DNA of 6,991 nucleotides from Oscillospiraceae bacterium (GCA_902795765.1 CADBMQ010000177.1:1-6991); one strand, 5' to 3'. Counted from the stretch's first letter, positions 1 to 6,991 are shown. Numbers and translations: made by a program. The notes: generated by a model from the letters alone, not told the origin.

Positions 1-397
1 CTACCAATTCTTTTGAATTTACATCAATAATCTCGCAAAAATCGCTCTCTTTTGCCATATTCATCATTTCGTCATAGGTATACTTTTTATCAAGATTTCT
101 GCGAATGTTTTGGAACAACCACATACCCATTATATTCTTAAGAAAACGATATCTATATTCTATTCCGCCCTCATTTGAAAGTTTTGATTTCATTGCTTCT
201 TCCGACGAAATAGGCGACAAAATTTCCGTACCGATAAGGCTCCAAGTTCCGGAAGAAATATAAATTCCGTTGTCGGTTATCGGACAAGCTCCAACCGCTG
301 ACGCAGTATCGTGCGATGCACAGAATACAACTTCTGCGTTATATCCAACTCTGTCTTGAATTTCTTTTGTGAACTCTCCAATCAACTGTGATGGTGT
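1..397 (-). pseudogene. rhaB: Rhamnulokinase, C-terminal part in shifted frame (partial)
   Basis: This stretch continues the rhamnulokinase that starts at 1011, but in a different reading frame. From base 397 down to the window edge the frame is open for 132 codons without a stop. It encodes clear FGGY-kinase C-domain motifs. ASHDTASAV carries the expected catalytic Asp, which falls near residue 235 if the frame is restored, close to Asp237 of the E. coli enzyme. ISSGTWSLIGTE is the nucleotide-binding segment that follows. There is no convincing start codon or ribosome binding site for independent translation. The nearest in-frame TTG, at 385, has no obvious Shine-Dalgarno sequence. The gene is cut by the window edge, so roughly the last quarter of the protein (about 480 residues in the family) is not visible. 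Either the gene is a recent pseudogene or one base was lost in sequencing or assembly. The protein motifs are intact on both sides, so decay, if real, is recent. Confidence 0.85.
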
Positions 398-1011
398 GCA
401 GAGTTAACAAATAGCGACTTATCAATACCGAGAAATTCAAGTATTTCTTTGTCCCAATCTTTGGTTTTAGAGTTTACCATAGCTGTTGTTGATGCATTGG
501 TATATTCGTTTTTTGCAACTCCCGTCAATTTATACGAAAGATATGCAGGCATCATCAAAGCATATTTTGCTTTATCAAGTTTGCCAGACTTTTTATCGCA
601 ATAAAGTTGATAGATTGTGTTAAAATCATTTCTTTGAATACCTGTCAATTCGAATATCTTTTTCTCTGACAGTTTGTCTTCGATTTCACTTTGTATATTT
701 GTGGTTCTCGGATCTCTGTATGATACAGCAGGTAAAATCTCCTTGCCGTTTTCGTCGATTAGAACATAATCTACGCCCCATGTATCAATAGCAACAGTTT
801 GCGGTACTAAATCAATTTCCTTTGCTTTTGCGATACCGTTAATAACTTCTTCGCAAAGGTGCTCGATATCCCAAACGATAGAGCCGTTCTCTTTCTTTAT
901 ATTATTTTCAAATCTGTAAATTTCTTTAAGAACAATTTTTCCGTTTTCAACATATCCAATTATATGTCTGCCACTCGAAGCGCCAATGTCAACTGCAAGA
1001 TGATAAATCAT
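382..1011 (-). CDS. rhaB: Rhamnulokinase, N-terminal part (frame broken near 397)
   Basis: Rhamnulokinase phosphorylates L-rhamnulose with ATP to L-rhamnulose 1-phosphate, a cytoplasmic step in L-rhamnose breakdown. The 209-residue frame is the N-terminal domain of an FGGY sugar kinase. It has the phosphate-binding motif DIGASSGR (residues 8-15), DTWGVDY (76-82), SYRDPR (97-102) and the TGIQRNDFNTIYQL segment typical of rhamnulokinases. The start ATG is preceded by GAAAGGT at a usable distance. Real homology stops at about residue 204 (LFVN). The last residues (AHHHS) are a frameshift tail ending at TGA, and the homologous sequence continues in another frame down to base 1. A single missing base near 397-399 explains this. 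The gene lies 48 bases after the ABC transporter stop, with no convincing terminator between them, so read-through from that unit is possible. No other rhamnose genes are visible. Confidence 0.88.
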   Translation of the reverse strand: MIYHLAVDIGASSGRHIIGYVENGKIVLKEIYRFENNIKKENGSIVWDIEHLCEEVINGIAKAKEIDLVPQTVAIDTWGVDYVLIDENGKEILPAVSYRDPRTTNIQSEIEDKLSEKKIFELTGIQRNDFNTIYQLYCDKKSGKLDKAKYALMMPAYLSYKLTGVAKNEYTNASTTAMVNSKTKDWDKEILEFLGIDKSLFVNSAHHHS

Positions 1012-1059
1012 TTTAATCTACCTTTCGCTTGTAAGTATATTTTCATTTAGTTGAAAAAT

Positions 1060-2727
1060 CTAAATTTCGCTTATAATTATTTGCTTATCCGATAATTCTA
1101 CCGCAGCGGGTCTGTGAGTAACTGCGATACACATTCTATCATCAAGTTTAGAGAGACGCTTTAAAACAGTTTGTTCTGTCTTTTCATCAAGTGATGACGA
1201 CGCCTCATCTAAGAGCAAAATCGGAGATTTAGTCAAAACTGCTCTGGCTATACTAAGACGCTGTGCCTGACCTTCGGATATGCCTAACGCATTTTCTCCA
1301 ATTTGAGTATCAAGTCCTAATGGGAGTTGCGATACAAATTCATCTAAATCACTAACATATAGTGCTTGTGCAATTTCCTCGTCAGTTGCTTGTGGAACTG
1401 CGAGTAATAAGTTATCTCTCAAAGTGCCACTAAGAAGTAAATTCCCTTGTGGAACATACGCAAAGAGTTTTCTTGTTGCTCGACTTAAATCGATATCTTC
1501 GCCTTTACAATTCACATACAATTTGCCTGAATCGGCTGAAAAAATGCCTAGCATCAATTTTAAAAGAGTACTTTTGCCAACACCTGACGGGCCAACTATT
1601 GAAACGAAGTCCCCTTTTTTTATCTCAAAATTGAATGAAGATAAAACTGTATTTTCTTCGTTGTCTTTTTTATAAGCAAAAGTAAGATTATCAGCACAAA
1701 TTGACTGCATATTCTCGTATGTCTTTGCCGTATCAATCTGGTTTTCAGTTTCTTGAGGAATTTCAAATGTTTCTTTCAAACGCTCTGCACTTCCAACCAT
1801 TGAAATGTACATAGGAACATAACTTGAAAAGTTGACGAACGGACCTTCAAGTCGGCTAACCAACTGCACCATTGCAGTTAATGTACCAAATGTGATTTCG
1901 CCTTTATAAAGTCGATACGCACACCAAACAAGTGCCGCAAACTCGGCAATGTAGCAAAACAAACCTATTCCTGTATTGGCGAGAATACTTATATTCTTTC
2001 GCTTTCTTTGAAGCGACCAACGTTCTTCCATAAGAACATCTGCTCTTCGCTCCATCTCGTCACTTGCGTCAAGTGCCTGTACAAGTAATAACTTCTCCAT
2101 TGACTCTTGTAAAAATCCGGAAAGTCTTCCGTTAGCCTCACTAGTTTTTTTATGAAGACCTTTAACTTTATGTCTAATTGCACTCGTCATAACGACTGCA
2201 ACAAGTCCAAAACCTATTGTAATAACAGTAAAAAACCAATCAAGTTCTGCCATTATACAAATTGATGTTATAAGGCTTGTTATTAACGATGCAAGTCCGG
2301 GAAATAAAGAAACGAGTGCACTATCAACCGTACTGACATCACTCGTCATACGATTAAGTAAATCGCCACTATGATATTTCGACACATTTTTATACTCGCC
2401 ATGCATTACTCTATTTAGAATTGAACGCTTCCAATCCATATCGAGCATAGCGCCTGTTTTCACATTGAAATGTCTACGCATAATGCCAAGGAAAACACGA
2501 GTTAGAATTATTAATCCCATTATAACGCAAGCAAAAATAAATTCGGAATCAAGACCGCCTTTTGTTGCGCTATCGATTACATTTTTTGTAGCTAACGTCA
2601 GTCTTACTGTTAAATAAGAACCAAGGATACTGATTATCACAAGTAAGATTAGTGCAGGAATTCTTCCCTTAACCTGAGAAAGTAACCACTTTAATGTTTG
2701 TCTGTCACTTACTTGCTTGCTTTTCAT
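1060..2727 (-). CDS. ABC exporter, fused membrane and ATPase domains
   Basis: This is an ATP-driven membrane exporter half-transporter, expected to work as a dimer in the cytoplasmic membrane. Of 555 residues, about 15-315 form the six-helix type I exporter domain (helices near 22-45, 62-83, 137-160, 163-183, 247-270 and 280-312). Residues 343-555 are the nucleotide-binding domain. Visible motifs are an A-loop Tyr352, Walker A GPSGVGKST (379-387), Q-loop Gln427, signature ISEGQ (483-487, a variant of LSGGQ), Walker B ILLLDE (503-508) with catalytic Glu508, D-loop SSLD, and switch His538. All catalytic positions are present, so it should hydrolyse ATP. There is no N-terminal peptidase domain, and the length is slightly short for the family (usually 570-600). 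The start has a very strong ribosome binding site, GGGAGGG, six bases upstream. The gene follows the sensor/phosphatase gene by 16 bases, which suggests one transcript. No second half-transporter is seen, so a homodimer is the simplest reading. The substrate cannot be told from sequence. Confidence 0.93.
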   Translation of the reverse strand: MKSKQVSDRQTLKWLLSQVKGRIPALILLVIISILGSYLTVRLTLATKNVIDSATKGGLDSEFIFACVIMGLIILTRVFLGIMRRHFNVKTGAMLDMDWKRSILNRVMHGEYKNVSKYHSGDLLNRMTSDVSTVDSALVSLFPGLASLITSLITSICIMAELDWFFTVITIGFGLVAVVMTSAIRHKVKGLHKKTSEANGRLSGFLQESMEKLLLVQALDASDEMERRADVLMEERWSLQRKRKNISILANTGIGLFCYIAEFAALVWCAYRLYKGEITFGTLTAMVQLVSRLEGPFVNFSSYVPMYISMVGSAERLKETFEIPQETENQIDTAKTYENMQSICADNLTFAYKKDNEENTVLSSFNFEIKKGDFVSIVGPSGVGKSTLLKLMLGIFSADSGKLYVNCKGEDIDLSRATRKLFAYVPQGNLLLSGTLRDNLLLAVPQATDEEIAQALYVSDLDEFVSQLPLGLDTQIGENALGISEGQAQRLSIARAVLTKSPILLLDEASSSLDEKTEQTVLKRLSKLDDRMCIAVTHRPAAVELSDKQIIISEI

Positions 2728-2733
2728 CAGTAT

Positions 2734-2740
2734 CCCTCCC
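2734..2740 (-). promoter_or_regulatory. Strong ribosome binding site of the ABC exporter
   Basis: GGGAGGG lies six bases before the ATG at 2727, inside the 16-base gap after the stop codon of the upstream sensor gene. It is the strongest Shine-Dalgarno sequence in the window. It fixes the exporter start and suggests efficient translation, perhaps with coupling to the upstream gene. Confidence 0.75.
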
Positions 2741-2743
2741 TTT

Positions 2744-5560
2744 TTAAATATTCTTTGTGATAGTTAGTACATTGTGACCGTTTTCATACTTATAGCGCAT
2801 ATCGTCCATTGTATTTTTAACCATATATATTCCAAGACCGCCTATCTCACGTTCTTCTGCTGAAAGTGTGACGTCAGGATCAGATTTGGTAAGTGGATTA
2901 TATGGAACACCTTCGTCCATAAACTTAATTTGCACTGCGTGTGGATGCGGTCTTTCTCTAAATACAACCTTCACCGGACCTTCGCCATTTTTATATGCAA
3001 ACTTTGATATATTGCTGTATATTTCGTCAATAGCGATATTAAGTTGGACAATCGTCTTCATCGGACAGCCAAGTTCTTCAAGTTCACGCTCAACAAATTC
3101 TGTAACAGCAGGAATGTCTTCGATACTTGCTCTATCAAATGATATTTTTTTGCTTTGATCACCGTTATAATGCAAAGCAAGCATTGTTATATCATCAAAC
3201 TGATCTGCATTACCGACAAATTTATCAACATCCGTTTTTACAACTCGGCATATTTCTGCTGTATCACTAAATTCTCTCGAATTTAAAATATTAAGCAATC
3301 TTTCTTCGCCGTATAACTCATTTTGGGAATTGGTTGCTTCTGTTACACCATCTGTATATAGATAAATTGTATCTCCAACCGAAAGTTGCAACTCTTGGGG
3401 CTTATATTTTAAGCCTTCCATTCCTGCAAGGACAAGTCCTGCTTTACATTTCAAAAACTCGAATTTTCCGTTTGCGTGACGAACAATCGGTGGATTATGT
3501 CCTGCGTTTGCAAAAGTAACTAATCCACTTTCAAGATCAAGGCCACCCTGCCATGCTGTGACAAACATACCTGCATCATTACCACTACAAAGTGCATTAT
3601 TTGCTCGTGTGAATACCTCGTCAATGCTATAGCCGAGTTCTGTTAGATTTTTTAGTTCGGTTTTTGCACGCATCATAAACATTGCCGCAGGAATTCCTTT
3701 ACCCGATACATCTGCGATAAGGAAATGAAGTTTATTATCTTTCGTTACATAAAAATCATAAAAATCTCCGCCAACTTCTTTTGCGGTAACCATTGAAGCA
3801 TAGATATTAAATTCATTGTAACTTGACTGAATTATTGACGCACTTGGGAGTGCTGATTTTTGAATGTTTTTCGCAAATTCAAGTTCGCTATCTATTCTCG
3901 CTTTCGCATCTTCAATATACTGTTTCAATGTGTCAACAGTTGTGTTAATATCATCAGATAAAGATGAAAATTCTTTATTCGATCTAACATCAACTACAAT
4001 TTCCAAATTGCCATCTGAAATTTTTGATAGTGAGCTGTTGATTTTTTTCATTTTATCTACTACTACAAATTTGATAAGAATAAATATTATTATAAATACA
4101 ACGGAAAAGACAATAACCTGCATAAATGTATTGATAACCATAGCAGAGTCTCTTGTATTTAATATTTCCGCCTGTGGAATTACAGATACTATGTAATAGC
4201 CTTCTGTATAGTTGTACATACAATAGCTTGGTACTTTATTTACAGTATACTCAAATCGTTTTAATGCTTCCATTTTGCTTGTATCAATATAGAGGCCACT
4301 ACAATCAAGATTTTCACCATTGATTTCTTCGATTGAACTAATTAAATTCCAATTTCTGTCGGCAATCATTATATATCCAGTTTCGCCAACATGTCGATTT
4401 TTTGAAGCTTTTAAAACTTCGGAAGCAATATCTTTTTGGAATTGATCGGCATCGTATCCCACTTGAATGAAACCAAAGTCTGTCTTAACGCCTGCATACT
4501 TGCGCATTGTTTTATTATCGTACGATATAGGTCTGTACTCTTGAACATAAGACTCGGTTCCGTATAACAAACACATAAATTCTCGTGATTGTTGACCTGA
4601 GTACATTTTATATCCAATAAAGTCATCATTTGTACTATACACAATAGTACCATCAAAATTTACAATGTTTATTTCTGCGATATTATTATCTTTCGCAAAC
4701 TGCTTTACATTGTCTTTGTTTATACTATCTTTGGCTTTATATGCGAGTTTTAACATATTTTCATTGGATGCATCTTCAACATCAAGATCTACATCAGATA
4801 TAGCCAATTTTAAAAGATTATCTGCCTGTGAAGTTGCAATGCCATTTTCAACTTTAAATATAAACCAAGTTGAAAGCAAACATGCAATGATTACACAAAC
4901 AATCAAATAAATTTGAATTATTTGAGAAATATGTGCATTTTTTTTCTCATTAAATCCAATTCTATGATTTGCAATGATAGAAATAATTATGGTCGATACC
5001 ATTACTGACAAGCCATTTGCAATTATCATTGGGAAACAACATACTTTAACAATTTCCATAGCTCTTGCGGCGTCATCGAGTTTTGTAAAGATAAGCATAT
5101 TCAAATGAATTACTTCTATTACAACACCAATTATAAACGACAACAACCAATGAGGTTTATGATTTTCAAGTAAATACTTACGTACAAATGCAGCAACTAT
5201 ACCTGAAAGAATTGTTGACACAGTACAAGCGACTTGCGAAAATGCACTAACTCCCCATACGACTGAAACCCATCGTTCCACTCCGCCAATGATACCCGCA
5301 ATTATACCCGCAGGTCCACCAAACAGCAATCCACCTGTAATAACTGCCGCATCACGACAGTTTACCTGTGCGCCATCTATTGGAATACCCCATTCAGTTC
5401 CAATAACTGCAATCAAGCCGAATATGACACCAATAATGATTTGCTTGACCATAAAATTGAGTTTTCCAAAATATGTTTTCTTATTTATATAATATAAAAT
5501 AACCGATGCAATAACTGGCAGTAATGCCGCTATGCCTAAATATAAATAGCTATATATCAT
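2744..5560 (-). CDS. Membrane sensor with SpoIIE phosphatase and RsbW-like kinase
   Basis: This is a signalling protein of the partner-switching type. The phosphatase part would remove phosphate from a STAS anti-sigma-antagonist, and the kinase part would phosphorylate such a partner or bind a sigma factor. Numbering here is from the upstream ATG at 5569. Residues 1-200 are a LytS/YhcK-type 5TM sensor (key segment 70-100: NCR, GGLLFGGPAG, GGVERW). A further helix lies at 214-238. An extracytoplasmic region at about 240-475 is Cache-like (GETGYIMIAD, 395-404), followed by a helix at 479-503, HAMP at 500-552 and a short coiled coil. The SpoIIE PP2C domain (575-800) has metal ligands Asp602 (GGDFYDF), Asp620 and Gly623 (ADVSGKG), Asp740 (YTDG) and Asp792/793. 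The RsbW-type ATPase (810-941) has Glu849 and Asn853 (N box), DEGVPYNP (885-892) and GGLGIYMV (910-917). AAGGA sits eight bases before the ATG at 5560, whereas the ATG at 5569 overlaps that site, so 5560 (938 residues) is preferred. No sigma factor or STAS gene is in the window. Confidence 0.92.
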   Translation of the reverse strand: MIYSYLYLGIAALLPVIASVILYYINKKTYFGKLNFMVKQIIIGVIFGLIAVIGTEWGIPIDGAQVNCRDAAVITGGLLFGGPAGIIAGIIGGVERWVSVVWGVSAFSQVACTVSTILSGIVAAFVRKYLLENHKPHWLLSFIIGVVIEVIHLNMLIFTKLDDAARAMEIVKVCCFPMIIANGLSVMVSTIIISIIANHRIGFNEKKNAHISQIIQIYLIVCVIIACLLSTWFIFKVENGIATSQADNLLKLAISDVDLDVEDASNENMLKLAYKAKDSINKDNVKQFAKDNNIAEINIVNFDGTIVYSTNDDFIGYKMYSGQQSREFMCLLYGTESYVQEYRPISYDNKTMRKYAGVKTDFGFIQVGYDADQFQKDIASEVLKASKNRHVGETGYIMIADRNWNLISSIEEINGENLDCSGLYIDTSKMEALKRFEYTVNKVPSYCMYNYTEGYYIVSVIPQAEILNTRDSAMVINTFMQVIVFSVVFIIIFILIKFVVVDKMKKINSSLSKISDGNLEIVVDVRSNKEFSSLSDDINTTVDTLKQYIEDAKARIDSELEFAKNIQKSALPSASIIQSSYNEFNIYASMVTAKEVGGDFYDFYVTKDNKLHFLIADVSGKGIPAAMFMMRAKTELKNLTELGYSIDEVFTRANNALCSGNDAGMFVTAWQGGLDLESGLVTFANAGHNPPIVRHANGKFEFLKCKAGLVLAGMEGLKYKPQELQLSVGDTIYLYTDGVTEATNSQNELYGEERLLNILNSREFSDTAEICRVVKTDVDKFVGNADQFDDITMLALHYNGDQSKKISFDRASIEDIPAVTEFVERELEELGCPMKTIVQLNIAIDEIYSNISKFAYKNGEGPVKVVFRERPHPHAVQIKFMDEGVPYNPLTKSDPDVTLSAEEREIGGLGIYMVKNTMDDMRYKYENGHNVLTITKNI

Positions 5561-5568
5561 TTTAACCA

Positions 5569-5573
5569 TCCTT
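5569..5573 (-). promoter_or_regulatory. Ribosome binding site deciding the sensor gene start
   Basis: AAGGA reads from 5573 to 5569 on the minus strand, eight bases before the ATG at 5560. The alternative ATG at 5569 overlaps the last base of this site and has no other Shine-Dalgarno sequence at a usable distance. The shorter protein, starting at the fourth codon of the longest frame, is therefore more likely. Confidence 0.6.
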
Positions 5574-5589
5574 ATATTTACTCTAATTT

Positions 5590-5618
5590 ATTATATCATA
5601 AATAATTCTCAAATTAAA
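5590..5618 (-). promoter_or_regulatory. Probable promoter of the sensor/ABC unit
   Basis: A perfect -10 hexamer TATAAT lies at 5595-5590 on the minus strand, about 30 bases before the preferred start codon. Seventeen bases upstream is TTTAAT (5618-5613), a poor -35 match with three of six consensus bases. The position between the serA terminator and the sensor gene fits a promoter. The whole gap is very AT-rich, so chance matches are likely and the -35 element in particular is uncertain. Confidence 0.45.
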
Positions 5619-5648
5619 GTATATTTTTATAAAAAAGTCAGATTGCAT

Positions 5649-5684
5649 AAAAAAAGACAGCGAATTTATAACTCGCTGTCTTTT
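5649..5684 (-). terminator. Intrinsic terminator of the serC-serA unit
   Basis: A perfect 8-bp stem (GACAGCGA paired with TCGCTGTC) is extended by four A-T pairs around a 9-base loop at 5664-5672. On the minus strand it is followed by a run of seven T (5655-5649, partly shared with the stem extension). It begins 15 bases after the serA stop codon. It should end serC-serA transcription before the sensor gene. On the plus strand the stem is followed by only four T, so it is best read as a minus-strand terminator. Confidence 0.9.
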
Positions 5685-5699
5685 ATAGGTTATATTAAA

Positions 5700-6863
5700 T
5701 TAAAGGTTCCATGCTTTAACAACATCATCGTTGCCATTGATTTGTTCTACAACAGAAGCCAAGTCAACATCAGGAGTATCAATTACCGAATAAGCGAAAT
5801 CACCTCTTGATTTGTTAATCATATTATCAATATTGATACCAGCGGCAGAAACATAGCCTGTGATAGTTGTGATAAGGTTCGGAACATTCTTGTGAATTAC
5901 GCAAATTCTCTTGCCCGACGGAGCATCAAGTTCAACATTAGGCATATTTACAGAATTTTTAATTGAACCTTTTTCAAGGAAATCAATAATCTCGTTTGCA
6001 GCCATAAATGCACAGTTATCTTCTGATTCAGGAGTTGAAGCACCCAAGTGAGGGATAGCAATTACACCATCAACACCGATAACATCGTCTGATGGGAAGT
6101 CTGTAACATAAGCCGCAACTTTGCCTGATTCAAGCGCTTTAATAAGATCAGCAGAATTAACAAGACCGCCACGAGCATAGTTCAAAATGCGAACGCCGTC
6201 TTTCATTTCAGCGATTGACTCTGCGCATACTGTATTCTTTGTTTCATCATTAAGCGGAACGTGAATTGTGATATAATCACAGTTTGCGTAAATTTCTTTA
6301 AGACTCTTTGCGTGAACGATTGAACTTGAAAGATTCCATGCGGCATCAACTGACAAGAACGGATCATAGCCGTATACTTTCATACCAAGTGATTTAGCAG
6401 CATTGGCAACGAGAATACCGATAGCACCCAAACCGATAACACCAAGTGTTTTACCTTGAATTTCCGGACCTGCAAAAGCACTTTTACCTTTTTCAACCAT
6501 TTTGCCAACTTGGTCGCCATTGCCTTTTAATGTTTTTGCCCAATCAATACCTGCAACAACTTTACGAGATGACATAAGCAAACCTGCAATTACCAATTCT
6601 TTAACGGCATTAGCGTTTGCACCTGGTGTGTTGAAAACAACTATACCTTCGTTTGAACACTTATCAAGCGGAATGTTGTTTACACCTGCACCAGCTCTTG
6701 CAATTGCTTTCAAAGATGCCGGAAAATCCATTTCATGCATTGATGCAGAACGAACCATAATTGCGTCAGGAGATGCAATATCATCGCCGTAAGTATATTT
6801 AGCAGTATCAAACTGACCTAAACCACTTGCAGAAATTTTATTAAGTGTCTTAACATTAAACAT
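5700..6863 (-). CDS. serA: D-3-phosphoglycerate dehydrogenase with ACT domain
   Basis: SerA oxidises 3-phosphoglycerate to 3-phosphohydroxypyruvate with NAD, the first step of L-serine synthesis in the cytoplasm. The 387-residue protein has the D-2-hydroxyacid dehydrogenase fold. The substrate-domain segment ARAGAGVNNIP lies at 56-65 and the Rossmann motif GLGAIG at 144-149, with Asp167 closing the NAD site. Catalytic Arg231 (ARGG) and His272 (PHLGAS) are present. Where the family has its catalytic Glu, this protein has Asp259/Asp260 (FPSDD). A C-terminal ACT domain (about 318-387) keeps the residues that bind serine in the E. coli enzyme (His324, Asn326 and Asn344, matching His344, Asn346 and Asn364), so feedback inhibition by serine is plausible. 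There is no extra domain of the long mycobacterial type. The start has AGAAAGG about ten bases upstream. The gene follows serC by 16 bases and ends at a strong terminator. Confidence 0.95.
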   Translation of the reverse strand: MFNVKTLNKISASGLGQFDTAKYTYGDDIASPDAIMVRSASMHEMDFPASLKAIARAGAGVNNIPLDKCSNEGIVVFNTPGANANAVKELVIAGLLMSSRKVVAGIDWAKTLKGNGDQVGKMVEKGKSAFAGPEIQGKTLGVIGLGAIGILVANAAKSLGMKVYGYDPFLSVDAAWNLSSSIVHAKSLKEIYANCDYITIHVPLNDETKNTVCAESIAEMKDGVRILNYARGGLVNSADLIKALESGKVAAYVTDFPSDDVIGVDGVIAIPHLGASTPESEDNCAFMAANEIIDFLEKGSIKNSVNMPNVELDAPSGKRICVIHKNVPNLITTITGYVSAAGINIDNMINKSRGDFAYSVIDTPDVDLASVVEQINGNDDVVKAWNL

Positions 6864-6873
6864 TATGTATCAG

Positions 6874-6880
6874 CCTTTCT
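6874..6880 (-). promoter_or_regulatory. Ribosome binding site of serA, touching the serC stop
   Basis: AGAAAGG reads from 6880 to 6874 on the minus strand and shares its first base with the last base of the serC stop codon. The distance to the serA ATG is ten bases. This arrangement supports translational coupling of the two serine genes. Confidence 0.6.
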
Positions 6881-6991
6881 TATTTATTCTCTGCTTCAAA
6901 TTTCTTCATAAACTCAACGAGTTTTTCAACGCCCTCATAAGGCATAGCGTTGTAGATTGAAGCTCTCATACCGCCAACAGTACGGTGGCCC
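6880..6991 (-). CDS. serC: Phosphoserine aminotransferase, C-terminal end (partial)
   Basis: Only the last 36 codons and the stop are in the window. The sequence runs [20 protein letters not shown] and then [16 protein letters not shown]. This is the conserved C-terminus of phosphoserine aminotransferase, where the HR-x-VGG-x-RAS-x-YNA block contributes to binding the phosphate of the substrate. The enzyme uses glutamate and PLP to turn 3-phosphohydroxypyruvate into O-phosphoserine, directly after the SerA step. The stop codon touches the serA ribosome binding site and the gap to serA is 16 bases, so the two genes form one transcription unit. The rest of the gene lies beyond the right edge. 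Confidence 0.93.
   Translation of the reverse strand, partial: GHRTVGGMRASIYNAMPYEGVEKLVEFMKKFEAENK

Noticed and set aside
382..396. HHHS tail as a natural metal-binding C-terminus of a short kinase
   Set aside because: The tail arises at the frame break. The true FGGY sequence continues in the other frame, so the tail has no independent support.
1034..1039. TATACT as a -10 element for rhaB
   Set aside because: No credible -35 hexamer lies 16-18 bases upstream, and such matches are common in AT-rich sequence.
1045..1065. Inverted repeat ATTTAG / CTAAAT around the ABC exporter stop codon
   Set aside because: The stem is only six mostly A-T pairs with a 9-base loop and no proper T run, so it is too weak to call a terminator.
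1989..2183. 64-codon minus-strand frame inside the ABC exporter
   Set aside because: It is an out-of-frame overlap within a membrane domain whose real frame is continuous and conserved.
3864..4196. 110-codon open frame on the plus strand inside the sensor gene
   Set aside because: It lies wholly opposite well-supported HAMP and phosphatase coding sequence, has low-complexity Ser/Ile/Thr-rich content and matches no family I recognise. It is an antisense shadow. The shorter plus-strand frames at 859-1050, 1424-1675, 2868-3158, 4665-4910, 5289-5492 and 6502-6792 are rejected for the same reason.
5570..5699. Possible small RNA or riboswitch in the gap between serA and the sensor gene
   Set aside because: Apart from the terminator and the candidate promoter the gap is plain AT-rich sequence, and no riboswitch or T-box core motif is visible.

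Overview
The window is AT-rich and every gene lies on the minus strand. It looks like chromosomal DNA from a low-GC Gram-positive anaerobe of the Clostridia type. The reasons are the AT-rich coding sequence, strong purine-rich ribosome binding sites, a SpoIIE/RsbW-type partner-switching protein, and serine-biosynthesis proteins that resemble clostridial versions. The species cannot be named from sequence alone, and no mobile element, RNA gene or CRISPR array was seen.

Reading in the direction of transcription (right to left): the window opens with the last 36 codons of serC (phosphoserine aminotransferase). After 16 bases comes serA (3-phosphoglycerate dehydrogenase with a C-terminal ACT domain). 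Together they encode the first two steps of L-serine synthesis. A good intrinsic terminator at 5649-5684 ends this unit. A short AT-rich gap follows, with a probable promoter for the next unit.

The second unit starts with a large membrane signalling protein of about 938 residues. It has a LytS-type five-TM sensor, an extracytoplasmic Cache-like region, a HAMP linker, a SpoIIE-type PP2C phosphatase and a C-terminal RsbW-type serine kinase. Sixteen bases downstream is a one-piece ABC exporter (membrane domain plus ATPase). Forty-eight bases further on is rhaB (rhamnulokinase). The rhaB frame is broken by an apparent one-base deletion near 397-399, and the gene then runs off the left edge of the window.

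The sensor/phosphatase/kinase and the ABC exporter are closely spaced and probably co-transcribed. Whether rhaB belongs to that transcript is unclear. The most notable items are the single-chain union of a phosphatase and an anti-sigma-type kinase behind two sensor regions and next to an exporter, the broken rhamnulokinase frame, and an Asp where SerA normally has its catalytic Glu. Nothing here can be firmly called a new system.
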